From JBQCHF01 sp051953655 (lineage in GTDB: Bacteria > Actinomycetota > Actinomycetes > Motilibacterales > Motilibacteraceae): DNA of 5,143 bases. This document shows positions 1 through 5,143 of the stretch, in pieces. The stretch is from contig JBQCIO010000032.1 in assembly GCA_051953655.1 (NCBI GenBank), positions 1 through 5,143 on the forward strand, written 5' to 3'. The notes below the pieces were generated by a model. The model saw only the letters and a list, made by a program, of their open reading frames with translations, did no database searches and was not told the origin of the DNA. Position 1 is the stretch's first letter; every line of letters begins with the position of its first letter. Made by a program: the position numbers and the translations under genes.

Positions 1-125
1 CGCCGCGGGGGGTCGGGGCCGCGCCGCCCCGCGGGGGGCCCGGGGGCGGGGGGGGGGCGGGGGGGGGGGGGGTGGCGGTGGCGGCCCCCCCCCCCCCGCC
101 GGGGGGGGGCCCCGGGGGCCGCCCG
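1..125. other. Anomalous G-run/C-run low-complexity sequence, probable degraded contig end
   Basis: The first 125 bases contain no A and only three T (13, 73, 79); the first A is at 126. There are G runs of 10 (48-57), 14 (59-72) and 9 (101-109) and a C run of 13 (85-97). The rest of the window is equally GC-rich overall but has no such runs. The frame of the following tyrA stays open here, yet it encodes only Gly/Pro/Arg/Ala/Trp-rich sequence with no GxGxxG Rossmann motif where TyrA should have one. I infer unreliable base calls or a collapsed assembly end rather than real biology. A genuine low-complexity locus cannot be excluded from sequence alone. Confidence 0.75.
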
Positions 126-1108
126 ACCTGGGGGCGGGCCGCCCGGCGGCCACCGGGTGGGGGGAGCCCGCGCACCCCGACGACGTCGCCGACCTCGTGC
201 TGGTCGCCTGCCCGCCCGGGCTCACCGCGCAGGTGCTGCTGGAGGCCCAGCGGCAGGGGTTGGGGACCACCTACACCGACGTCGCGAGCGTGAAGGCGCA
301 GCCGCTGGCGCAGATCGAGGCCGCCGGCGGCGGGGACAGCTACGTCGGCGGCCACCCGATGGCCGGGCGCGAGCGCAGCGGCCCGGGCGCCGCCCGCGGC
401 GACCTCTTCCTCGGCCGGCCGTGGGTGCTCACCCCGGGCTCGGCCGCGCCGGGCCACCTGGAGCGGGTGCAGTCGCTGGTCCAGCTGTGCGGCGCGCTGC
501 CCGTGGTGCTGCCGGCGGCCGCGCACGACGAGGCGGTGGCCCTGGTCTCGCACGCGCCGCAGGTGCTGTCCTCGCTGGTGGCCGCCCGGCTGCGCGACGC
601 CGCACCGGCGGCGGTGGAGCTGGCCGGGCAGGGGGTGCGCGACGTCACCCGCATCGCCGCCAGCGACCCCGCGCTGTGGACCGGCATCCTGGCCGCCAAC
701 GCCGGGCCGGTGCGCGACGTGCTGGTGGCGCTGCGCGAGGACCTGGACCGCTTCGTCGCCGCGCTGGACGCGCTCGCGGCCGACGGCGACGGCGCGGGGG
801 AGGGCAGGGCCCGCGACGACGTCCGCGACCTGCTCGCGGACGGGGTCGCCGGGCGGGCGCGGATCCCCGGCAAGCACGGCGCCCCGGCGGTGGCCTACGC
901 CTCGGTGCCGGTCGTCATCGGCGACCGCCCCGGCGAGCTGGCCCGGCTGCTCGTGGCCGCCGGCGAGGCCGGGGTGAACGTGGAGGACGTCAGCATCGAG
1001 CACTCGCCCGGCCAGCCGGTCGGCCTGGTCGAGCTCGCGGTCAAGCCCGCGGCCGCCGAGGAGCTGGCCGCCGCCCTGCGCGCCGCCGGCTGGACCGTCC
1101 ACCGCTGA
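2..1108 (+). CDS. tyrA: Prephenate dehydrogenase, C-terminal ACT domain (5'-partial)
   Basis: TyrA oxidatively decarboxylates prephenate to 4-hydroxyphenylpyruvate with NAD+, the committed step to tyrosine, in the cytoplasm. Numbering from the GTG at 197: the end of the nucleotide-binding domain is readable (LVACPPG, residues 2-8; TDVASVK, 27-33), followed by the family signature GGHPMAGRERSG from 51, whose His53 (bases 353-355) matches the catalytic histidine. A helical dimerisation domain follows. A C-terminal ACT domain (from about residue 235: GDRPGELARLL, then GVNVEDVSIEH) suggests allosteric feedback, probably by tyrosine. The stop is TGA at 1106-1108. The GTG at 197 is not the true start: matching codons (ADLVLVA, and PDD just before) continue upstream to about 122, and the GxGxxG part of the Rossmann fold is missing or garbled in the G/C runs. 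The frame is open to base 2, so I give it as 5'-partial. A tyrA next to cmk fits actinobacterial gene order. Confidence 0.9.
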   Translation, partial: AAGGRGRAAPRGARGRGGGGGGGGGGGGPPPPAGGGPRGPPDLGAGRPAATGWGEPAHPDDVADLVLVACPPGLTAQVLLEAQRQGLGTTYTDVASVKAQPLAQIEAAGGGDSYVGGHPMAGRERSGPGAARGDLFLGRPWVLTPGSAAPGHLERVQSLVQLCGALPVVLPAAAHDEAVALVSHAPQVLSSLVAARLRDAAPAAVELAGQGVRDVTRIAASDPALWTGILAANAGPVRDVLVALREDLDRFVAALDALAADGDGAGEGRARDDVRDLLADGVAGRARIPGKHGAPAVAYASVPVVIGDRPGELARLLVAAGEAGVNVEDVSIEHSPGQPVGLVELAVKPAAAEELAAALRAAGWTVHR

Positions 1109-1125
1109 CGCTTCCTCTCACCCCT

Positions 1126-1199
1126 GGTGATCGGTCATGCAAAAGATGTCGATCACCTCCGCGAACCCCTTGTCGATCTACATGTTGTGCATGATCACC
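1126..1199. repeat. AT-richer nested inverted repeat in the tyrA-cmk gap
   Basis: About half A/T (35 of 71 bases over 1129-1199) in a region otherwise near one quarter A/T. The left arm 1126-1149 begins GGTGATCG. It can pair perfectly over 8 bp with CGATCACC at 1150-1157 (16-base loop), or imperfectly with the long right arm 1180-1199. In the long pairing TCATGCAAAAGATGT (1135-1149) matches 13 of 15 bases of the reverse complement of 1180-1194, and GGTGA matches TCACC at 1195-1199. TGTCGATC also occurs twice in direct orientation (1147-1154, 1171-1178). The two pairings exclude each other. There is no T tract, so it is not a standard terminator. It may be a dispersed extragenic palindromic element, an operator, or a structured 3' UTR of tyrA; I cannot tell which. 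Confidence 0.6.
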
Positions 1200-1205
1200 C
1201 GCTGA

Positions 1206-1226
1206 GGGGCGGGGGAGGGGGAGGGG
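1206..1226 (+). other. Putative G-quadruplex motif upstream of cmk
   Basis: Four G tracts of 4, 5, 5 and 4 bases (1206-1209, 1211-1215, 1217-1221, 1223-1226) are separated by single bases C, A and A. This meets the strict G3+N1-7 rule with all loops one base long, the arrangement known to fold most stably. The G-rich strand is the coding strand. The motif ends 8 bases before a -10-like TAGGAT and so occupies the -35 region of the presumed cmk promoter. It would be present in any tyrA readthrough RNA but not in an RNA starting at that promoter. The motif is plain in the sequence; folding and function are inference. Confidence 0.6.
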
Positions 1227-1234
1227 AGCGGGCC

Positions 1235-1240
1235 TAGGAT
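1235..1240 (+). promoter_or_regulatory. Candidate -10 box (TAGGAT) for cmk
   Basis: TAGGAT fits the actinobacterial housekeeping -10 consensus TANNNT and would place the transcript start near 1247, about 50 bases before the cmk start. No TTGACA-like -35 is seen; that region is the polypurine G tract. Many actinobacterial promoters have poor -35 elements, so this is plausible but unproven. Confidence 0.45.
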
Positions 1241-1252
1241 CGTCGACGGCGT

Positions 1253-1266
1253 CGGCAGGCCTGCCG
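1253..1266. repeat. Perfect 14-bp palindrome in the cmk 5' leader
   Basis: CGGCAGGCCTGCCG reads the same on both strands with no central spacer. It lies between the candidate -10 box and the GAGGAG ribosome-binding site (1281-1286). Lacking a loop, it suits a symmetrical protein-binding site better than an RNA hairpin. In DNA this GC-rich short palindromes also arise by chance, so an operator role is only a suggestion. Confidence 0.35.
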
Positions 1267-1296
1267 GCGGCGGGACGGACGAGGAGCTGGGCAGCG

Positions 1297-2031
1297 GTGG
1301 GCGAGGGCACGACGGGCATGCAGGACGGTCCCCGGGGCCTGGTCGTGGCGATCGACGGCCCGTCCGGGTCGGGCAAGTCCACCGTCTCGCGGCGCGTCGC
1401 CGCCGCGCTGGGCGTCCGCTACCTCGACACCGGCGCGATGTACCGGGCGCTGACCTGGTGGGCCCTGGACCAGGGCGTCGACCTCGCCGACGCCGCCGCG
1501 GTGGCCGGGCTGGGCCGGCGCCTGCCGCTGGTCATGGTCCAGGACCCAGGGCGGCCCCGGGTGGTCGTGGGCGAGGTCGACGTCACCGCCGCCATCCGCG
1601 AGACGCGCGTCTCCGAGGCGGTGTCCGCGGTGGCGACCAACCTCGAGGTGCGCGCCGAGCTGGTCCGCCGGCAGCGCGAGCTGATCGCCGCCGCCGTCGA
1701 GGAGGACGGTGGGATCGTGGCCGAGGGGCGCGACATCACCACCGTCGTCGCTCCCGAGGCCCCGGTGCGGATCCTGCTCACCGCCGACGAGTCGGCGCGG
1801 CTGGCCCGCCGGGCCCGTGAGGTGCACGGCGAGGACAGCGCGGAGGCCCTGGCCGCCACCCGCGCCCAGGTCGTCGCCCGCGACGCCAAGGACAGCACGG
1901 TCTCCCAGTTCCTGGCCCCGGCCGAGGGCGTGGTCGAGATCGACTCCTCGCACCTGGGCATCGACGACGTCGTGGCCGCGGTGCTGGCGCAGGTCGAGCG
2001 CGTGGCGCCGGGGCTCGCGGCCGGTCGATAG
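1297..2031 (+). CDS. cmk: Cytidylate kinase
   Basis: Cmk transfers phosphate from ATP to CMP or dCMP, feeding CDP/dCDP into RNA, DNA and phospholipid precursor synthesis; it is cytoplasmic and monomeric. The 244-residue length is normal for the short bacterial form. Motifs: Walker A GPSGSGKST (21-29); LDTGAMYR (43-50), typical of the family; the CMP-binding insert near VDVTAAIRETRVSEAVS (94-110); GRDI (144-147); and the LID motif RDAKDS (195-200). The LID Arg that E. coli Cmk has three residues after the second Asp is Val202 here. Start choice: GTG at 1297 has GAGGAG (1281-1286) ten bases upstream. ATG at 1318, giving MQDGPRGLVV, is the main alternative, with only a weak GAGGG (1303-1307), and it would still keep the whole P-loop. 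The gene probably has its own promoter (TAGGAT at 1235). The stop is TAG at 2029-2031. Confidence 0.95.
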   Translation: MGEGTTGMQDGPRGLVVAIDGPSGSGKSTVSRRVAAALGVRYLDTGAMYRALTWWALDQGVDLADAAAVAGLGRRLPLVMVQDPGRPRVVVGEVDVTAAIRETRVSEAVSAVATNLEVRAELVRRQRELIAAAVEEDGGIVAEGRDITTVVAPEAPVRILLTADESARLARRAREVHGEDSAEALAATRAQVVARDAKDSTVSQFLAPAEGVVEIDSSHLGIDDVVAAVLAQVERVAPGLAAGR

Positions 2032-2034
2032 GCT
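2029..2034 (+). promoter_or_regulatory. Weak candidate -10 box (TAGGCT) for der
   Basis: TAGGCT fits TANNNT and overlaps the cmk stop codon. It would start transcription near 2041, immediately before the 13-base tandem repeat, giving der a leader of about 180 bases. No -35 match is visible. The main support is its resemblance to TAGGAT before cmk and TAGTGT before the tRNA. Confidence 0.25.
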
Positions 2035-2042
2035 GGACGCGC

Positions 2043-2094
2043 AGCACCATCTCTGAGCACCACCTCTCAGCACCACCTGTCAGCACCACCTCCA
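2043..2094 (+). repeat. Four tandem 13-bp units in the cmk-der gap
   Basis: Units start at 2043, 2056, 2069 and 2082: AGCACCATCTCTG, AGCACCACCTCTC, AGCACCACCTGTC and AGCACCACCTCCA. Copies differ at one to three positions, all at or after unit position 8. A further AGCAC preceded by CCTGTC occurs at 2101-2111, suggesting a decayed continuation. The array is nearly free of G on the + strand, unlike its surroundings. It lies between the cmk stop and the der start and is not part of a credible ORF. The last unit contains CACCTCC, identical to the anti-Shine-Dalgarno end of 16S rRNA; whether that matters is unknown. Confidence 0.8.
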
Positions 2095-2222
2095 TCGCGT
2101 CCTGTCAGCACGTCCCTTCCGGCGACGTCCTGACCCAGCCGGACGGCGAGAGCGGACCGTCCGGCTCGAGCAAGCCGACGCACCTGCCGCGCCGTCCCCC
2201 TTCCTGAACGGCAGAGTGAGGC

Positions 2223-3668
2223 ATGAGCAGCGGCGACGACTGGGACGGCGCCCTCGGCGCGGACGAGCTCGCCGAGTGGGAGGCCGAGGCGCAGTCCGGC
2301 GGCATCGGTGACGGCTCCCTGGACGACGTCGACGGCGGCTCCGGCCCCTCCGGCGCCTTCCCGGTGCTGGCCGTCGTCGGCCGACCGAACGTGGGCAAGT
2401 CGACGATGGTCAACCGCATCCTGGGCCGGCGCGAGGCCGTGGTCGAGGACGTCCCCGGCGTCACCCGCGACCGCGTCCCCTACGACGCGTCGTGGAACGG
2501 GCGCAGCTTCACCGTGGTCGACACCGGTGGTTGGGAGCCCGACGCCGTCGGCATGGCCGCCCGGGTGGCCGCCCAGGCCGAGCTCGCCATCGACACCGCC
2601 GACGCCGTGCTGTTCGTCGTCGACGCCACGGTGGGCACCACCGACACCGACGAGGCCGTCGTGCGGGTGCTGCGCCGCTCCGGCAAGCCGGTGGTGCTGG
2701 CCGCGAACAAGGTGGACGGGCCGTCCGCGGAGGCCGAGGCCGCCTCGCTGTGGTCGCTCGGGCTCGGCGAGCCCTACCCGGTGTCCGCGCTGCACGGCCG
2801 GGGCAGCGGCGACCTGCTCGACGCCGTCCTGGCCGCGCTGCCCGAGGCCCCGAGCGAGCGCGTGCTCGCCGTGGGAGGACCGCGGCGGGTCGCCCTGCTG
2901 GGCAAGCCGAACGTGGGCAAGTCGAGTCTGCTGAACAAGCTCGCCGGCGAGGAGCGCGTCGTCGTCGACAACGTGGCCGGCACCACCCGCGACCCGGTGG
3001 ACGAGCTGGTCGAGCTGGGCGACCGGACCTGGCGGTTCGTGGACACGGCCGGCATCCGGCGCCGCGTGCACCAGACCAGCGGCGCCGACTTCTACGCCAG
3101 CCTGCGCACCCAGGCGGCGCTGGACAAGGCCGAGGTGGCGATCGTCCTCATCGACGCCAGCGAGCCGCTGGCCGAGCAGGACACCCGGATCATCAGCATG
3201 GTCGTCGAGGCCGGCCGCGCCCTGGTGATCGCGTACAACAAGTGGGACCTGCTGGACGAGGACCGCCGGCTCGTGCTCGAGCGCGAGATCGAGCGCGAGC
3301 TGATCCGGGTGCCGTGGGCCCCGCGGGTCAACGTGTCCGCCCGCACCGGCCGCCACCTGGACCGGCTCGTTCCGGCGCTGGAGACGGCGCTGGAGAGCTG
3401 GGACACCCGCGTCCCCACCGGCCGGCTCAACGCCTTCCTCGGCGAGCTGGTCGCGGCCACCCCGCCGCCGGTCCGCGGCGGCAAGCAGCCCAAGATCCTC
3501 TTCGCCACCCAGGCCGGCACCCGGCCGCCCCGGTTCGTGCTGTTCACCAGCGGGTTCCTCGAGGCCGGCTACCGCCGGTTCATCGAGCGCCGGCTGCGCG
3601 AGGAGTTCGGCTTCGAGGGCTCGCCGGTGGAGGTCTCGGTGCGGGTGCGGGAGAAGCGCAAGCGCTAG
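2223..3668 (+). CDS. der: Ribosome-assembly GTPase Der (EngA), two G domains plus KH-like domain
   Basis: Der is an essential GTPase that binds the 50S precursor and promotes large-subunit maturation. Its tandem G domains are diagnostic. G domain 1: GRPNVGKST (53-61), TRD (81-83), DTGG (100-103), NKVD (162-165), SAL (188-190). G domain 2: GKPNVGKSS (227-235), TTRD (254-257), DTAG (274-277), NKWD (339-342), SAR (372-374). A KH-like RNA-binding domain fills about 395-478, with a basic EKRKR end. All GTP-binding motifs are intact. The 481-residue length exceeds a typical minimal Der because of a 46-residue acidic, Gly/Ser-rich N-terminal extension, probably disordered; such extensions are common in actinobacteria. 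The ATG start is well constrained: an in-frame TGA lies at 2205-2207. The ribosome-binding site is poor (AGAG at 2213-2216; GAGG at 2218-2221 is only one base from the ATG). Confidence 0.97.
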   Translation: MSSGDDWDGALGADELAEWEAEAQSGGIGDGSLDDVDGGSGPSGAFPVLAVVGRPNVGKSTMVNRILGRREAVVEDVPGVTRDRVPYDASWNGRSFTVVDTGGWEPDAVGMAARVAAQAELAIDTADAVLFVVDATVGTTDTDEAVVRVLRRSGKPVVLAANKVDGPSAEAEAASLWSLGLGEPYPVSALHGRGSGDLLDAVLAALPEAPSERVLAVGGPRRVALLGKPNVGKSSLLNKLAGEERVVVDNVAGTTRDPVDELVELGDRTWRFVDTAGIRRRVHQTSGADFYASLRTQAALDKAEVAIVLIDASEPLAEQDTRIISMVVEAGRALVIAYNKWDLLDEDRRLVLEREIERELIRVPWAPRVNVSARTGRHLDRLVPALETALESWDTRVPTGRLNAFLGELVAATPPPVRGGKQPKILFATQAGTRPPRFVLFTSGFLEAGYRRFIERRLREEFGFEGSPVEVSVRVREKRKR

Positions 3669-3722
3669 GCGCCTGCACCGTCCAGCAGCCGATGGTGTCG
3701 CCGCCCGCGGCTCCGGCTGCGG

Positions 3723-3728
3723 TAGTGT
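3723..3728 (+). promoter_or_regulatory. Candidate -10 box (TAGTGT) for tRNA-Pro
   Basis: TAGTGT matches TANNNT, lies 38 bases upstream of the mature tRNA 5' end and is followed by a pyrimidine-rich tract (TTCTCTCTC). A start near 3735 would leave a 5' leader of about 26 bases to be removed by RNase P. No clear -35 hexamer is seen at 16-18 bases spacing. Confidence 0.45.
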
Positions 3729-3738
3729 TCTCTCTCGT

Positions 3739-3757
3739 CCGGCGGCTCGACCGCCGG
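3739..3757 (+). other. Perfect 7-bp hairpin in the pre-tRNA leader
   Basis: CCGGCGG (3739-3745) and CCGCCGG (3751-3757) pair perfectly around a 5-base CTCGA loop, ending three bases before the tRNA 5' end. If transcription begins near 3735, the hairpin forms almost the whole 5' leader of the precursor, where it could affect RNase P access. Alternatively it is a T-tract-less terminator for der transcripts, 71 bases past the der stop. Confidence 0.55.
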
Positions 3758-3760
3758 GCC

Positions 3761-3834
<74 letters not shown>

Positions 3835-3849
3835 CGGGCGAACGTGAGA

Positions 3850-3887
3850 TCAGGGGCCGCTCCGGAGAGATCCGGTGCGGCCCCTGA
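3850..3887. terminator. Strong hairpin, probable bidirectional terminator
   Basis: TCAGGGGCCGC (3850-3860) pairs perfectly with GCGGCCCCTGA (3877-3887). After one T-T mismatch, CCGG (3862-3865) pairs with CCGG (3872-3875), leaving the 6-base loop AGAGAT: 15 pairs in all. It starts 15 bases after the tRNA and lies 79 bases beyond the convergent response-regulator stop. There is no T tract on either side, as is usual for actinobacterial hairpin terminators. The position between converging transcripts and the symmetry suggest it can end both. Confidence 0.75.
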
Positions 3888-3966
3888 CGCGTCTCCGGGC
3901 GGGTCGTGAGACTGGCCACGCTCAGCCGGGGTGCACAGCGCAGCACCGTCCGCGAAGGGTGGCGGG

Positions 3967-4641
3967 TCAGGGCGCGAGCCCGGCGGCGCGAGCGAGGGCC
4001 GCGGCGGCCGCCCGGTCGGGCACACCGAGGCGGTCCAGCAGCGCCGAGACCTGGTTGCGCACGGTCTTGGGGGCCAGGTGCAGGCGCTGGCCGATCCGCA
4101 CATTGTCCGCGCCGTCGCCGATGAGGGCGAGCAGGTCGAGCTCGCGGTCGGTGAGATGGGCCAGGGCGTCGCCGCCGCGCCGGGGGCGGCCGGCCTGCGC
4201 GGCGCGGGCGATGCGGGCGCCCACCTCGGGCGCGAGGACCATCTGGCCGGCCGCCGCGCTGCGCACGGCCCGCTCGATGTCGGCGCTGCCGGCGCCCTTC
4301 ACCAGGAACCCGACGGCGCCGGCGCTCAGGGCGTCGAAGACGTGCTGGTCGTCCTCGTGCAGCGTGAGCACCAGGCAGCGGCACGAGGGCAGGGCCCGGG
4401 CCAGCTCGGTGATGACGCCGACGCCGGCGAGCTCGGGCATGTCCAGGTCCACCAGGGCGACGTCGGGCCGGTGCTCCTGGGCCAGGCGCACGGCGGCGCG
4501 CCCGTCGGGCGCCTCGGCCACCACGTGCAGGTCCGCCCGCCGCTCCAGGATCAGGCGCAGGCCGTCGCGCACGACCGGGTGGTCGTCGGCGATGAGGACG
4601 CGGATCACCTGCGCCGGCGGGGCGTCGGCCGCGGAGGTCAC
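3967..4641 (-). CDS. NarL/FixJ-family two-component response regulator
   Basis: A cytoplasmic DNA-binding regulator, presumably phosphorylated by the adjacent kinase. The receiver domain covers about residues 12-130: acidic pair Asp19-Asp20, phospho-acceptor Asp65 (ALVDLDMPE), switch Thr93 (LTLH) and Lys115 (LVKG), so the phosphorylation site looks intact. A linker leads to a LuxR-type helix-turn-helix at about 160-220 (LTDRELDLLALI, then LAPKTVRNQVSALLDRLGV). The 224-residue length is normal for the family. The GTG start at 4641 overlaps the kinase TGA in a GTGA four-base overlap, so translation is probably coupled; no strong ribosome-binding site precedes it. A second in-frame GTG at 4608 (VIRVLIADD) is possible but also lacks one. 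Target genes and signal cannot be told from the sequence, so no gene symbol is given. Confidence 0.93.
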   Translation of the reverse strand: MTSAADAPPAQVIRVLIADDHPVVRDGLRLILERRADLHVVAEAPDGRAAVRLAQEHRPDVALVDLDMPELAGVGVITELARALPSCRCLVLTLHEDDQHVFDALSAGAVGFLVKGAGSADIERAVRSAAAGQMVLAPEVGARIARAAQAGRPRRGGDALAHLTDRELDLLALIGDGADNVRIGQRLHLAPKTVRNQVSALLDRLGVPDRAAAAALARAAGLAP

Positions 4642-5143
4642 GCCGAGCCGACCCGGCTGGGGGAGGACTGCGCGGGCAGCGGGGCGGCGGTCGCGGCGCG
4701 CAGGGGCAGCTGGACCAGCACCCGGGTGCCGCCGCCGACGATGTCCTCGAGCCGCACCTCCCCGCCCACCGCAGCGGCCCGCTCGTGCATGGAGGCGAGC
4801 CCGGTGCCCGAGCTCCCGTTCCCGACCCGGCCCTGGCCGTCGTCGGCCACCTCCAGCTCCAACCGGTCCCCGGTCGCGGCCAGCCGCACCCGGCAGTGGC
4901 GCGCCCCGCTGTGGCGCAGCACGTTGGTCATCGCCTCCAGGCAGATCTTGTAGGCCGCGTCCTCCACCGCGACGTCCAGCTGCGGCAGCGAGGTCGGCGT
5001 GTCCAGGGCGAAGGCCGGCGCGTGCGGGCCCTTCAGCCGCGTCGCGGCCGCCGCCACGGCGGCCGGCAGGCCCAGCTCGTCCAGCTCGGCCGGGCGCAGG
5101 TCGCGCACCAGCCGGCGGACGTCCTCGGTGGCCCGGGCGGCCT
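4638..5143 (-). CDS. NarL-type sensor histidine kinase (5'-partial, C-terminal part)
   Basis: The kinase partner of the downstream response regulator. Only the C-terminal part is in the window; the frame stays open to the right edge, reading ...ARATEDVRRLVRDLRPAELDELGLPAAV, the usual segment between the HisKA_3 dimerisation helices and the ATPase domain of this family. Numbering from the in-frame GTG at 5108 (probably an internal Val): N box around Glu58 and Asn62 (CLEAMTNVLRHSG), G1 box DDGQG (89-93), G2 box GTGLASMHERA (101-111), then GGGT (125-128). The ATP-binding site looks complete. The phospho-acceptor His and any sensory or membrane domain lie beyond 5143. After the ATPase domain is a short Ala/Pro/Ser tail. 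The stop TGA (4638-4640) overlaps the regulator's GTG start. Confidence 0.93.
   Translation of the reverse strand, partial: AARATEDVRRLVRDLRPAELDELGLPAAVAAAATRLKGPHAPAFALDTPTSLPQLDVAVEDAAYKICLEAMTNVLRHSGARHCRVRLAATGDRLELEVADDGQGRVGNGSSGTGLASMHERAAAVGGEVRLEDIVGGGTRVLVQLPLRAATAAPLPAQSSPSRVGSA

Noticed and set aside
48..109. G and C runs as real G-quadruplex or hairpin structure
   Set aside because: The runs are in the block judged to be corrupted sequence, so structure predicted from them is not trustworthy.
1151..1160. GATCACCTCC, identical to the 3' end of 16S rRNA
   Set aside because: Only about ten bases match and nothing before or after resembles rRNA, so it is not an rRNA fragment.
3888..3966. 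Short gap between the terminator hairpin and the regulator stop
   Set aside because: I looked for a small gene, promoter or repeat and saw none that could be supported.
3931..4953. Long open frame (340 codons) on the + strand opposite the regulator and kinase genes
   Set aside because: It is antisense to two genes with complete family motifs and its own product is Gly/Ala/Arg/His-rich with no domain.

Overview
The window is very GC-rich (roughly three quarters G+C, with G/C at most third codon positions) and its genes are bacterial. The order tyrA, cmk, der, the actinobacterial-looking -10 boxes (TAGGAT, TAGTGT), a tRNA gene without an encoded CCA and a NarL-type two-component pair all point to a high-GC actinobacterium. 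The Geodermatophilaceae or a related family is my guess from general feel; no 16S or other marker is present to prove it.

Layout. Bases 1-125 are an abnormal G-run/C-run stretch with no A at all, most likely a degraded contig end. It runs into a 5'-truncated tyrA (prephenate dehydrogenase with a C-terminal ACT domain, to 1108, + strand). The 188-base gap to cmk holds an AT-richer nested inverted repeat (1126-1199), a textbook G-quadruplex motif (1206-1226), a TAGGAT -10 box (1235-1240) and a perfect palindrome (1253-1266). cmk (cytidylate kinase, 1297-2031) follows. A 191-base gap with four tandem 13-base units then leads to der (double-domain ribosome-assembly GTPase, 2223-3668). After der come a probable promoter, a perfect leader hairpin and tRNA-Pro(GGG) (3761-3834). 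A strong hairpin (3850-3887) separates this rightward block from a leftward two-component operon: a NarL/FixJ response regulator (3967-4641) whose start overlaps the stop of its histidine kinase partner (4638-5143, continuing past the window edge).

Function. The rightward block is housekeeping: tyrosine biosynthesis, CMP/dCMP phosphorylation, 50S subunit maturation and a proline tRNA. The genes are not tightly coupled. Each gap is about 100-190 bases and carries promoter-like or repeated sequence, so they are probably transcribed at least partly independently. The leftward pair is a sensory module of unknown stimulus; the sensor's input part lies outside the window.

I found no undescribed multi-gene system. 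The non-ordinary content is in the intergenic DNA: the nested inverted repeat, the G4 motif upstream of the cmk -10 box, the 13-base tandem repeat before der, and the hairpins on either side of the tRNA.
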